The position numbers were made by a program, and so were the translations under genes. Shown here piece by piece: positions 1-8,870 of a DNA stretch of 64,000 bases (within the stretch, counting starts at the first letter, position 1; each line of letters begins with the position of its first letter). Under the pieces are notes generated by a model that worked only from the letters and a program-made list of their open reading frames with translations, had not been told where the DNA came from and searched no databases. The stretch spans positions 1,627,001 to 1,691,000 of the forward strand of contig CP079108.1 of assembly GCA_019285715.1 (NCBI GenBank). The letters are read 5' to 3'. This DNA comes from Sphingosinicellaceae bacterium (GTDB lineage Bacteria; Pseudomonadota; Alphaproteobacteria; Sphingomonadales; Sphingomonadaceae).

Positions 1-447
1 TTAGGATCGATCGGTTGTGACATCAGACGTCCGGGCTCTCAACGCGCCGCTTCCTGATAGGCCGACCAAATACATTCCAACCAGTACAGTGTTGGGGATC
101 ACGTTGAGCCAGAACCCTGTCGCCACCGGTAAAATGCTGTCGATTGCATACCAGCTCACCATACCGGCATTGATCGCATGCCAGAACGCCCGTCCCTGCG
201 GCCCAAGCTCGATCGCCGCGCGGATCGTCAAGTGAAGCGTCACAGCCCAGCCAATCGACACTGCGCCGACAACCGCCAGACTGAACTGCAAGGGCGGGTC
301 GAGCGTGACCGTTCCACCGTGCAGTATCGAAAATATCGAGCGAACGGGACCACTGGTCACCGCGATCGCGCCGCCTGCCAGCACCAGTCCGAACACGCCT
401 ATCGAGCAGCACCATACGACGAACCAAATGCGCCACAGTCTGGACAT
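1..447 (-). CDS. small hypothetical integral membrane protein
   Basis: A protein of 148 residues beginning MSRLWRIWF. It has a long hydrophobic N-terminal segment, a second around residues 55-75 and two more towards the C-terminus, so about four transmembrane helices and an inner-membrane location. The start at 447 is chosen because the reverse strand carries GGAAGGAG about seven bases upstream; a longer reading from 495 would add 16 residues without such a site. The TAA stop is at the very first bases of the window. It is divergent from the XRE regulator that starts at 545, which could control it. I do not recognise the family. Confidence 0.6.
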   Translation of the reverse strand: MSRLWRIWFVVWCCSIGVFGLVLAGGAIAVTSGPVRSIFSILHGGTVTLDPPLQFSLAVVGAVSIGWAVTLHLTIRAAIELGPQGRAFWHAINAGMVSWYAIDSILPVATGFWLNVIPNTVLVGMYLVGLSGSGALRARTSDVTTDRS

Positions 448-544
448 CGCGGTCTCCTTCCACGCACACTTTGCTGATCCGTGGGCGGCGATCAATTACT
501 TGCAAAGTTATTGAAGTGCCGCGTCCACCTTGCAATCATGTCAC

Positions 545-1369
545 ATGGAATCGGCAGCCGGATTTCCTCGACTATTGCGCGACTGTCGACAGAAACGCCG
601 TATGTCGCAACTCGACTTGGCGCTGACATCCGGGGTTTCGCAGCGCCATATCAGCTTCCTCGAGTCCGCGCGTGCCAACCCCAGCCGGACGATGATCCTC
701 CAGTTGAGCGAGACGCTCGGCGTTCCGTTGCGCGACCGCAACCAGTGGCTCAACGCGGCGGGCTTCGCACCCGTGTTCAAAACGCGCCCGCTCGATGATC
801 CGCAGATGACGCAGGTCATGAGCGCAATCGACATGATGCTCTTGGCGCATGAGCCGTTTCCGGCGCTCGCTCTGGACCGCTCTTGGAATGTCCTGATGTG
901 TAACCGCCCGTTCGACCTGTTGGGCAGTATGCTGGGCGACGATATCTGGGCGCGTATCGGCGGTGGGCAGCGCAACCTGATGCGGTTGTTCTTTCATCCC
1001 GACGGTATTCGCCAATATGTTACCAACTGGTCCGCCGTGGGGCCGTTGGTGTGGCAGCGCGCCAGGCGGGAGGCCGAGGCGCTGGCCGGCTCTGAAATGA
1101 GGGCGGTGCTCGACAGCCTTGCCGATTTTCAGGAACCCGACATCCTCTGGTCGGGAGCCGACGCGGCGCTTGTGCCGGTGATGCCGTTTAACTTGACAAT
1201 CGGCGACTTGAAGATCGCGATGTTCGCGGTGGTGGCGACCTTCGGCACGGCGCAGGACATCACTGCCGAGGAACTCCGGATCGAGACCCTGTTTCCAGCC
1301 GATGCACCGACCGAGGCGCTGTTCCGCAGTACGGCCGTACGGCCTTACGGCCTTACGGAAAGACGATGA
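545..1369 (+). CDS. XRE-family transcriptional regulator with MmyB-like ligand domain
   Basis: 274 residues. An N-terminal helix-turn-helix of the Xre/Cro type occupies about residues 5-62 (CRQKRRMSQLDLA, then GVSQRHISFLE). The rest resembles the MmyB-like domain that follows such HTHs in many proteobacterial and actinobacterial regulators (ALDRSWNVLMCNRPFDLL), thought to bind a small hydrophobic ligand. The ATG at 545 is preferred; a TTG at 530 is possible. It is divergent from the membrane protein and about 70 bases upstream of the epoxide-hydrolase-like gene, so it is a plausible local regulator of both. The last codons lie in a GC-rich run of repeated TACGGCC/TTACGG units at 1330-1358. 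Confidence 0.75.
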   Translation: MESAAGFPRLLRDCRQKRRMSQLDLALTSGVSQRHISFLESARANPSRTMILQLSETLGVPLRDRNQWLNAAGFAPVFKTRPLDDPQMTQVMSAIDMMLLAHEPFPALALDRSWNVLMCNRPFDLLGSMLGDDIWARIGGGQRNLMRLFFHPDGIRQYVTNWSAVGPLVWQRARREAEALAGSEMRAVLDSLADFQEPDILWSGADAALVPVMPFNLTIGDLKIAMFAVVATFGTAQDITAEELRIETLFPADAPTEALFRSTAVRPYGLTERR

Positions 1370-1439
1370 TCCGGCAGGTAATTGCAACCAGCGCGATGCG
1401 GCCCGACAAGCGTGACGAACCTTCTTGAAGGAAACGATC

Positions 1440-1829
1440 ATGACCGCATCATCCGCTTCCCCGCTCGACGCCGCAAAGGCCTTCCTGAAGGCGATGGAGC
1501 CGCTCGACTACGACGGCGCCCTTAAGTTCGTTTCCGTGGCCTGCGAGTACACAAATCCGCCGCCGATCGGTACGGTGCACGGCCCGGTCGGGATCAGGGC
1601 CGTGCTGGAGCCGTTCTTCGCGCCGACGCTGGAGAACGAGTTTCGCGTACTGCGCGAGGTGGTCAATGGTGCCGTCGCCGTCCTCGAAAGGCTCGATCGG
1701 CACCGCTTGGCTGACAAGTGGGTCGAACTGCCGGTCACCGGCGTGTTCGAGGTACATGACGGCCTCATCACCTACTGGCGCGACTATTTCGATGCCGCGA
1801 CGATCCTGTCCCAGTGGCCGAAGGGTTAG
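1440..1829 (+). CDS. SnoaL/limonene-1,2-epoxide hydrolase-like protein
   Basis: 129 residues, the usual length of a single NTF2-like (SnoaL) fold domain. The pattern of an N-terminal helix (AAKAFLKAMEPLDYDGAL), then CEYTNPPPIGTVHGP and a C-terminal VFEVHDGLITYWRDYFD, matches the limonene-1,2-epoxide hydrolase branch, whose conserved Asp/Arg/Asp set is expected in the last motif. The real substrate is unknown. The start at 1440 has GAAGGA seven bases upstream. It lies downstream of the XRE regulator in the same direction and just before the insertion-sequence pile-up. Confidence 0.7.
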   Translation: MTASSASPLDAAKAFLKAMEPLDYDGALKFVSVACEYTNPPPIGTVHGPVGIRAVLEPFFAPTLENEFRVLREVVNGAVAVLERLDRHRLADKWVELPVTGVFEVHDGLITYWRDYFDAATILSQWPKG

Positions 1830-1898
1830 AGATGCAGTGCCCTCATCGTGTGAACTGTGGCACCAAAATATCACCAAGGGGAGTTTTCCAGCTCGCGA

Positions 1899-2975
1899 TT
1901 ATGATGAACCCGGGTCAGAAGGCATCTGCTGTAAATAGCCAGATCGACCTGCTTGCGGCTGCTTCATCACTCGCGAAGCCATTTTGACCCCTGTGTGGAC
2001 GGCTCTCCGTTGGCAAGCTTGAACAGTTGCTTCGCATTGCTGGTTGGTGCGATATCGTTCGCCGCTGGTCATCATCGCCCAGATTATGCGGGCGTTCCTG
2101 TTGGCGAGCGCGACCGCTGCGACCTTGGTCTTGCGACGGGCGAGTAGCTGAACGAGCCAGGGGCGCTTCGCCCCGTGTCGTTCGGCGTAGCACACCACCG
2201 CCATCGCGCCGACGATGAGCATCTGGCGCAGGTACTGATGCCCGGCTTTGGTGATGCCGCCGAGCCGCTCCTTGCCGCCGCTGGAGTTCTGCCGTGGCAC
2301 CAGGCCGATCCACGCAGCGAGGTTGCGGCCCGAACGGAAGATCGCGGGATCGGGCACCGTGCCGACGATCACGCTGGCGAGCAGCGGACCGACACGGGGG
2401 ATCTCCATCAGCCGGCGGCCAAGCTCGGTCTCCCGCGCGCTCGCCGGGATCCGGCGGTCGTTCTCGAGGATCTGCTCCTTCACGATGCGCAGCTGAGCGG
2501 CCAGCATCTCCAGGCAGATACGCGCGTCGGGCGGTACCCGATCGTCGGTCCGATCGGCGATGACGTCGAGCAGCCGATCGATGCCGTTCCTGCCGATCGG
2601 CGCCACCACCCCGAACTCCGCAAGGTGCGCCCGCATCGCGTTCGACAGCTGCGTCCGCTGACGGTTGAGGATCAGGCGAACACGATGCAGCATCATCGCG
2701 CTCTGCTGTTCAGGGGTCTTGATCCCGACGAAGCGCATCGTCGGCCGCGTTACCGCTTCGCAGATCGCCTCGGCATCGGCCGCGTCGTTTTTGCCGCGCT
2801 TGACGTACGGCTTCACATACTGGGGCGGCATCAGCTTCGCGAAGAATTTCAGCATTCTCGCGCGGCTCAGACGCTGGCGGACCACCGCCGTGCCCTCAGC
2901 ATCGATGCCGTGCACCTGGAACACGTTCTTCGCCAAATCCAGACCGATCGTCGTGACGTTCCCGTTAGTGGCTGT
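1899..2975 (-). pseudogene. IS110-family transposase, internally deleted
   Basis: The N-terminal DEDD (RuvC-like) domain begins GLDLAKNVFQVHG, and the C-terminal serine domain is intact (GLVPRQNSSGGKERLGGITKAG). Between them the normal block of about 33 residues carrying the conserved catalytic Glu (usually VGMEAC...) is missing: the reading goes straight from KFFAKL to MPPQYVKPYVKRGKNDAADAEAI. The deletion is in frame. No ATG or GTG lies at the expected start near 2975, although a GAAGGA site precedes it. The reading also runs past the element's left repeat before stopping. It is therefore very unlikely to be active. Confidence 0.8.
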
Positions 2976-2992
2976 TCCTTCTGACTCTCCGC
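1911..2992 (-). mobile_element. defective IS110-family element (copy 1)
   Basis: The boundaries are inferred from a 9-bp inverted pair, GTCAGAAGG at 1914-1922 and its complement at 2977-2985. By analogy with IS1111-group elements I allow 3 and 7 bases outside them. The right end abuts an enolase gene fragment on the same strand. The left flank is not enolase sequence, so this is not a clean insertion into an intact gene. The only gene is the transposase listed separately, which is internally deleted. Coordinates of the ends are tentative. Confidence 0.5.
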
Positions 2993-4217
<1,225 letters not shown>

Positions 4218-4224
4218 TTGTGGG

Positions 4225-4237
4225 ATGGTCCGCCCCC
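4225..4237. repeat. left subterminal inverted repeat of the IS1111-group element
   Basis: ATGGTCCGCCCCC, a perfect inverted match to 5547-5559. In this group the repeats sit inside the ends. When the element circularises they come to flank the end junction, which usually forms a promoter for the transposase. Confidence 0.85.
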
Positions 4238-4292
4238 TTACGGAGCGACGCGGTCGGGAGCATTCTGACCGCCTTCATCAAGGAGGACCGTC

Positions 4293-5321
4293 ATGACAGA
4301 AGCAGCGGTAATTGGCATCGATATCGGCAAGACCTCGTTCCACCTGGTTGCGGTTGATGTATCCGGCGCGATCCAGTGGAAGAAGAAGTTCAGCCGCACC
4401 CAGCTGATGCGGCACATGGGCACGGTGCCGCAATGTCTCGTCGGCATGGCGGCCTGCTGCGGTGCGCATCATCTCGCGCGCGAGTTGACGGCGCTTGGAC
4501 ACGATGTTCGCCTTATGGCGCCACAGTTCGTGAAGCCGTTCGTCAAGTCCAACAAGAATGATTATCTCGATGCCGAAGCAATCGCCGAGGCCGTGCAACG
4601 GCCGACGATGCGCTTCGTGCCGGTCAAATCGGTCGAGCAGCTCGATCTTCAAGCGCTGCATCGTGTACGCGAGCGGCTCGTCAGCCGGCGGACGGCCGTC
4701 ATCAATCAGATCCGCGCGTTCCTCTTGGAGCGCGGGGTGGTGTTCCGTACCGGCCGGCAGCACATGGCGCGCGAGATGCCGATGCTGTTCACCGACGAGC
4801 GGTCCACGCTCTCGCCAGGGATGCGGCTGATCCTGCGGCAGCTATGGGGTGAGTGGCGCGGACTCGACACCGACATCGCGACGGTGACCAAGGAGATCGA
4901 GACGATCGCGGCTGCTGATGCCGGCTGCCGACGCCTGCTCGCCATCCCCGGTGTTGGGCCGTTGGTCGCCACCGCGCTGGTCGCCGCAGTCGCCGATGGC
5001 ACCGGCTTCAAGCGCGGTCGCGATCTGGCCGCGTGGCTTGGCCTTGTTCCACGCCAACACTCCACCGGCGGCAAGCCGAAGCTGCTCGGCATGTCGAAGC
5101 GTGGCAACAGCTCCTTGCGCCGGCTGTTCATCCACGGTGCCAGATCAGCGAGCCTGCACATGAAGCGTGATCGCGGCCTCGGCCCCTGGCTCGATCAGCT
5201 CGAGACGCGAACCCACAAGAACGTCGCCGTCGTCGCGCTGGCGAACAAGATCGTACGCATCAGTTGGGCGGTGCTGGCCCGGCAGGAAGAGTATCGGCCA
5301 CCTATGCCGATCGCCGCCTGA
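4293..5321 (+). CDS. IS1111-group (IS110-family) transposase
   Basis: 342 residues, full length. The RuvC-like DEDD domain has the first Asp in GIDIGK (D10) and the last two in NKNDYLDAEAI (D90, D93). The C-terminal domain has HSTGGKPKLLGMSKRG with the conserved Ser. The second acidic residue is odd: the usual MEAC motif reads MAAC, placing Ala at position 53 where Glu is conserved; one base change (GAG to GCG) explains it. The start has AAGGAGG seven bases upstream. Family members act with a bridge RNA that pairs target and donor. Confidence 0.9.
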   Translation: MTEAAVIGIDIGKTSFHLVAVDVSGAIQWKKKFSRTQLMRHMGTVPQCLVGMAACCGAHHLARELTALGHDVRLMAPQFVKPFVKSNKNDYLDAEAIAEAVQRPTMRFVPVKSVEQLDLQALHRVRERLVSRRTAVINQIRAFLLERGVVFRTGRQHMAREMPMLFTDERSTLSPGMRLILRQLWGEWRGLDTDIATVTKEIETIAAADAGCRRLLAIPGVGPLVATALVAAVADGTGFKRGRDLAAWLGLVPRQHSTGGKPKLLGMSKRGNSSLRRLFIHGARSASLHMKRDRGLGPWLDQLETRTHKNVAVVALANKIVRISWAVLARQEEYRPPMPIAA

Positions 5322-5562
5322 GCCGGGCACCCGCACGAAGAGGTCTGCAGCGAGAGGAGTGATGGCAAACAGTCGATGGTGACACGATCGAAGCCTGGCC
5401 AAAAATGCAGCCGTCAAAGGCTGGACCAGCTTGAAAGGCCGATCGTAACGCGTATCCCATCATGGCCAGGGATCGAGATGTCCCACCAACAGGCCGGATA
5501 CATTTACGCAGACTGTGCCGCCAACCACATCTCACGCTTGCCAGACGGGGGCGGACCATACA
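5322..5562 (+). ncRNA. long right-end noncoding region, candidate bridge RNA
   Basis: The 241 bases between the transposase stop and the right end contain no gene, while the left noncoding end is only 75 bases. In IS1111-group elements the bridge RNA is known to be encoded in the long right end; in IS110-group elements it is in the left. The string GTCAAAGGCT at 5413-5422 resembles the target (GTCAAAAAAGCT on the minus strand) and could be part of a target-binding loop. That match is short and I cannot fold the RNA here. Confidence 0.35.
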
Positions 5563-5822
5563 TTTTTTGACAGCACGTCCTGCAGGATATGCTTGTCGAG
5601 GCTGAGGTCCGCGACGAGTTGCTTGAGCTTGCGGTTCTCCTCCTCGAGCAGCTTCAATCGGCGCAACTCGCCGACGCCGAGCCCGGCGTACAGCTTCTTC
5701 CACCGGTAGAAAGTCTGCTCCGAAATCCCCATCCGACGGACCACCTCAGCCACCGATGTCCCCGTCTCGGCCTGCCGCAGCGCGTACGAAATCTGCTCCT
5801 CAGTGTACCTGCTCTTCTTCAC
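5532..5822 (-). pseudogene. IS3-family OrfA, 3' end replaced by IS1111 end sequence
   Basis: It encodes the short OrfA with a helix-turn-helix (RYTEEQISYALRQAETGTSV, then MGISEQTFYRWKKLY) and the leucine-zipper part LLEEENRKLKQLVADLSLDK. The native part ends at LSKK-type codons over AAAAAA. From 5562 downwards the codons belong to the inserted element and give a foreign tail (NVWSAPVWQA) before a stop. A GTG at 5822 with GAGGAGGAG upstream is the likely start. The protein may still be made, but the OrfAB fusion cannot be. Confidence 0.8.
5547..5559. repeat. right subterminal inverted repeat of the IS1111-group element
   Basis: GGGGGCGGACCAT, the exact reverse complement of 4225-4237, followed by the three terminal bases ACA of the element and then the T6 run of the host IS3 (its A6 slippery site on the minus strand). 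Confidence 0.85.
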
Positions 5823-5900
5823 AGCCTGCTCCTCCTCGCGGGTGGTCACAACGCCGGAAAACTCTCACTCAAACCGGAGGAAGAAAACGGGGGGACGTCA

Positions 5901-6148
5901 GTACGCGGTGGCATGAACGAACGCGGCTTCCGTCGCGCCTTCGCGGCGGCGCGAGCCGCGCAGCGGAAAGCGATCTGACACCGTGAACGGATGTCCGCTT
6001 TCGGGAAGCGCAAATTCGTCTGTGAGTGGCCGGCATTGGGTCTCTCGGAGTGGCGGGCAAGAGCGGCTATCTTGGGAAACCGTCCGCTGCGGCGCTGGCA
6101 CTGAACAAGTCTGCAACTCGGGCCAGGCGGCGACCGTTTTCGCTCAAG
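5901..6148. other. intergenic accessory DNA, nothing recognised
   Basis: The sequence between the IS3 right end and the degraded gene has no reading frame with convincing coding features, no clear promoter and no repeat that I can relate to another part of the window. Confidence 0.4.
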
Positions 6149-6660
6149 CTAACGCCCTCGAACATTCTCTACGTTTCCAAGAACCGAGACCGGGCCGAAA
6201 TCCTCGCCATAACGCGCCAGAATGCTTGCCAGGCGATCAATGCCCTGCGGAGTTGCGTGAACGACGTCCGGGCGTTTGCTGCCGCGCGCAGCGCGCATTA
6301 TAGCGAGGTCGCCACGCTCAACAGTCTCGCGCAAGTCACGAGTGTAAGCGCGGCCACCCGGAACATCCAAGGCAAGGCCGCCGTCCCGGCTCGCAAGCCG
6401 CAGGTACGCTGTCATGACCTCCAGCGCGAATTTTGCATCCTTTACCATGGATGTTGGGTCGCACGAGACCGCGCGGATGTCACGGTCAGCACGGACGACC
6501 ATCACATCGACGCCAGAAACCGCTTCTGCGGCGGCGACCGCGCGGGCGACGTTCTTGAGGATGACGGAAAGCGCCTTTGCTTGGTCAGATCATTGCATAA
6601 GGCACGATGTTGCTGATGTCTGGATCGGTTAGGAGGGTCTGGCCGGCCGGCGGAAAGCCG
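6149..6660 (-). pseudogene. degraded hypothetical gene
   Basis: A reading from 6505 (GTG) to 6149 gives 118 residues without a recognised domain. The coding signal continues upstream without a start: KALSVILKNVARAVAAAEAV precedes it. Beyond an in-frame TGA near 6590 a neighbouring frame reads PPAGQTLLTDPDISNIVPYAM, as if one extra base had been inserted at ATG-A-TCTGAC. I read this as one gene broken by a frameshift and truncated at its 5' side, in an island near its attachment site. The family is unknown. Confidence 0.3.
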
Positions 6661-6874
6661 CCGTCAGCGATTCACCAGGTTGCGCCGCTCAACTGGCGCA
6701 TGAAAGCGCCTGAAAACAATAGGCGTGTCTTAATTTTGCGTGTGTAATTCCTGTGTAATCAGGCCGGGGAAATCTGGGATGTTCTAGGCATGTTCCAGCC
6801 AACCAAATTCCTCGATCATTTTGAAATTGAACCTCAATTCGATTTTCAGGTACCAATGGGCATCCCACGATATA

Positions 6875-6921
6875 GGACTGCAAATCCGTGCACCCGGGTT
6901 CGATTCCCGGTCGGGCCTCCA
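6875..6921 (+). other. 3' half of tRNA-Cys, probable island attachment site
   Basis: From the anticodon stem on, the sequence is that of tRNA-Cys(GCA): GGACTGCAAATCC with the GCA anticodon, a variable region, the T arm CCGGGTTCGATTCCCGG, then TCGGGCC-T-CCA. The matching 5' half (expected to start GGCCCGA) is absent. The two outer pairs of the anticodon stem do not match either, so this is not a functional tRNA. Islands that integrate in a tRNA gene rebuild the full gene at one end and leave such a 3' fragment at the other. The island therefore lies to the left. Confidence 0.75.
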
Positions 6922-7087
6922 GCGCGTAAGTGGTTCACTGACGCCACCGCAGGCAAATCAACTTCGGAACAATCAGCCTGCTTAGGGCAGGATCCCGCGT
7001 CCTGTGAGGCTTCGCCTGAGTCGGGTCGGTCGCGACATGCCGACGGGTATTCCAGCCTCGCCGACGCTCAGGCAGGAGACGCCGGTC

Positions 7088-7975
7088 CTAGCCTGTCTCG
7101 ACCGCGCGGACGAAAGCGGCGCGCTCGCGGTCTGTCGGGATCAGCAGAGCGAGTTTCCGGCACAGGTCGGCCGTCGAGCCCGCGACCCGCTGCTCGCGCG
7201 CCACCAGCCGCGGCGCGATCGGGCCGAGCGAGCGGGTCAGCGCTGCGGTGATCGCGGCGATCCTTTCGGGCTGCCAGGCCGCGGGTGCGGCTACCGGAGC
7301 AACCTCGGCGGCTCGAGCCGCTGTCGGAGCGGGCTCCTGCACGTCGGCGAGGAAGGCGCTGCGCTCGGCGTCGGTCGGCAGCTTCGTCGCGAGGGCCTGG
7401 TACAGTTCGGCTTTGCTGCGAGCGCTCCCGGCCGCAGCCTTGACCAGCATGCCCGCAATCGGCCCCATGCGCGCGGTCAGGCGTCGCCGGGCGAGCTCAA
7501 CCACCGCCGCGTCGAGTGGCGCGACCGGCTCGGCCACGGCGGCGGCGGGAGCGGTCGTGGCCACGGGTTCATTGTAGCGCGCGATCTCGGCCAGGCACTT
7601 GCGGAGCGCCCGATCGTAATCGGTCGTCGCGTCGATATACTGCATTCGCGTCATTCGCAGCGGCACCGTGCAGGGCGTGATCATCAACGGGATGACGGCT
7701 TTCTTGAGCTCGATGGCGACGCTGACCTCGTCGGCGACGTTGGGCGACGCGGCCGAGTGCGGCGACAGTACGACGATCATGCCGGCGGACTCGCGTACGG
7801 CATCCTCGACGGCACGGTCCCAGTGCTGGCTCGGGCGGATATCGTACTGGTCGACCCACAACGGCACGCCGGCGGCGAGCAGGTCGTCGGCGAGGCGCAG
7901 CGTCACGACCTCGTCGGCGCGCGAGTAGCTGAGGAAATAGCGCGTCACGTGGTCAAGCTTTACGCTCGGCGTCAC
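7088..7975 (-). CDS. TIR-domain protein with duplicated C-terminal module
   Basis: 295 residues. A TIR domain fills about 10-135: YFLSYSRADE, then GVPLWVDQYDI, then MIVVLSPHSAASPNVADEVS. The Glu of ADEV (E83) sits where TIR NADases have their catalytic Glu. An Ala/Pro-rich linker follows. Two related segments come next (about 157-211 and 237-292), each with MGPIAGMLV or LGPIAPRLV, then a Leu-rich helix, then P-T-D-x-E-R-x-A-F. The start codon overlaps the stop of the upstream haem-sensor gene by four bases, so the two are translationally coupled. NAD cleavage as the output is an inference. Confidence 0.8.
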   Translation of the reverse strand: MTPSVKLDHVTRYFLSYSRADEVVTLRLADDLLAAGVPLWVDQYDIRPSQHWDRAVEDAVRESAGMIVVLSPHSAASPNVADEVSVAIELKKAVIPLMITPCTVPLRMTRMQYIDATTDYDRALRKCLAEIARYNEPVATTAPAAAVAEPVAPLDAAVVELARRRLTARMGPIAGMLVKAAAGSARSKAELYQALATKLPTDAERSAFLADVQEPAPTAARAAEVAPVAAPAAWQPERIAAITAALTRSLGPIAPRLVAREQRVAGSTADLCRKLALLIPTDRERAAFVRAVETG

Positions 7976-8859
7976 TGGTCGTCGAGCAGGCGCAGCGCCT
8001 CCTGCAGGCTCCGGCGCATGCGGTTGAAGGATGCCGACAACCGCGCGATCTGGTCACTGCCACCGCGGACATAGTCGGGGACATCGGCAGCCCCGAGGCT
8101 GACTGCCTCCGCCATCTTGGTGATGCGGTCGATCGGCGTGATGATGATGCGGTCGAGCAGGACATTCAGGAGCAGGAACAGCAGCAGGAAGACGCCCAGG
8201 AACGGCACCACGAAAAGCTCCCGGATGCGCTCGGCGCGGGCCAACGGGACCGCCATCGGCACCGAGACAATCTGCGCGCCGATGATGTCGTGCGCCTTCC
8301 AGCCAAAGCCATTCTGGGTGCCGTAGAGCGCGATCATCGACTTCGGCGCGGCGGCGGGCACGCTGTGGCATTCGAGGCAGGCGGGCTTGGCGACCAGCGG
8401 CCGCGCGAGGTCGAGCACCGGCCCGGTCGGCGTGTCGCGCACGGCGCTGATCTCGGCCCGGTCGAGGTGGGCGCGGAAGTCGTTGATGATGTCCGCCTCC
8501 CAGTCGACGGCGCGGTCCTCCGGATTGGTCGGGTTGAGCGCCGCCTCGCGGTAGCGGTAGTCGGCGAAACGCGCGTGCAGGACGTCGAAGTTGCGCTTCG
8601 CCGCATAGGCCGCGACCGCCTGCGGGTGGAAGGTCGTTGCCATGCTGTCGACCAGCAGCGGGGTGATCTGCTCGGAGGTGTATTTGCGCGCGCCGGCAGC
8701 GCTTTCCATCATGATGCGCGAGCTCTGGAGGACCTCCTCCTTGGTGACTTCCTGCAGGAATGGTGCGGAGGCCAGCCAAAACATGGCGATGCCGAGCACG
8801 CCGACGAAGGCGAGCAGCAGATTGAATTTCGTCCGGATGCCCACGCCCACGTACCCCAC
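7972..8859 (-). CDS. membrane haem sensor: Tll0287-like (DUF3365) domain plus HAMP
   Basis: 295 residues. The first transmembrane helix is at about 12-32. A periplasmic Tll0287-like domain follows, with the c-type haem motif CLECH at 161-165 (downstream motifs SMIALYGTQNGFGW). The second helix is at about 216-236, and a HAMP domain (ITPIDRITKMAEAVSLG) runs to the C-terminus. No kinase or cyclase domain is attached. The next gene, encoding the TIR protein, starts within its stop codon, so the HAMP output probably acts on that partner. The ligand may be a redox signal or a small gas such as NO; that is inference. Confidence 0.85.
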   Translation of the reverse strand: MGYVGVGIRTKFNLLLAFVGVLGIAMFWLASAPFLQEVTKEEVLQSSRIMMESAAGARKYTSEQITPLLVDSMATTFHPQAVAAYAAKRNFDVLHARFADYRYREAALNPTNPEDRAVDWEADIINDFRAHLDRAEISAVRDTPTGPVLDLARPLVAKPACLECHSVPAAAPKSMIALYGTQNGFGWKAHDIIGAQIVSVPMAVPLARAERIRELFVVPFLGVFLLLFLLLNVLLDRIIITPIDRITKMAEAVSLGAADVPDYVRGGSDQIARLSASFNRMRRSLQEALRLLDDQ

Positions 8860-8870
8860 GTATCGGAGGC

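Larger units (their letters stand above)
4218..5562 (+). mobile_element. IS110 family, IS1111-group insertion sequence
   Basis: 1345 bp. It has perfect 13-bp subterminal inverted repeats, ATGGTCCGCCCCC at 4225-4237 and its complement at 5547-5559. Seven bases lie outside the left repeat (TTGTGGG) and three outside the right one (ACA), the 7/3 layout typical of the IS1111 group. Removing exactly 4218-5562 rejoins the host IS3 sequence as GCTGTCAAAAAAGCTCTGAC (minus strand) and restores the OrfA-OrfB junction. No target duplication is made, as expected for this family. Confidence 0.85.

Noticed and set aside
1850..1910. Possible end of an IS21-family element (GGAAAACTCCCC on the minus strand)
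   Set aside because: Only a short resemblance, no partner end and no IS21 genes nearby.
6875..6921. Functional tRNA-Cys gene
   Set aside because: The acceptor 5' strand, D arm and the outer anticodon-stem pairs are missing; only the 3' half is present.
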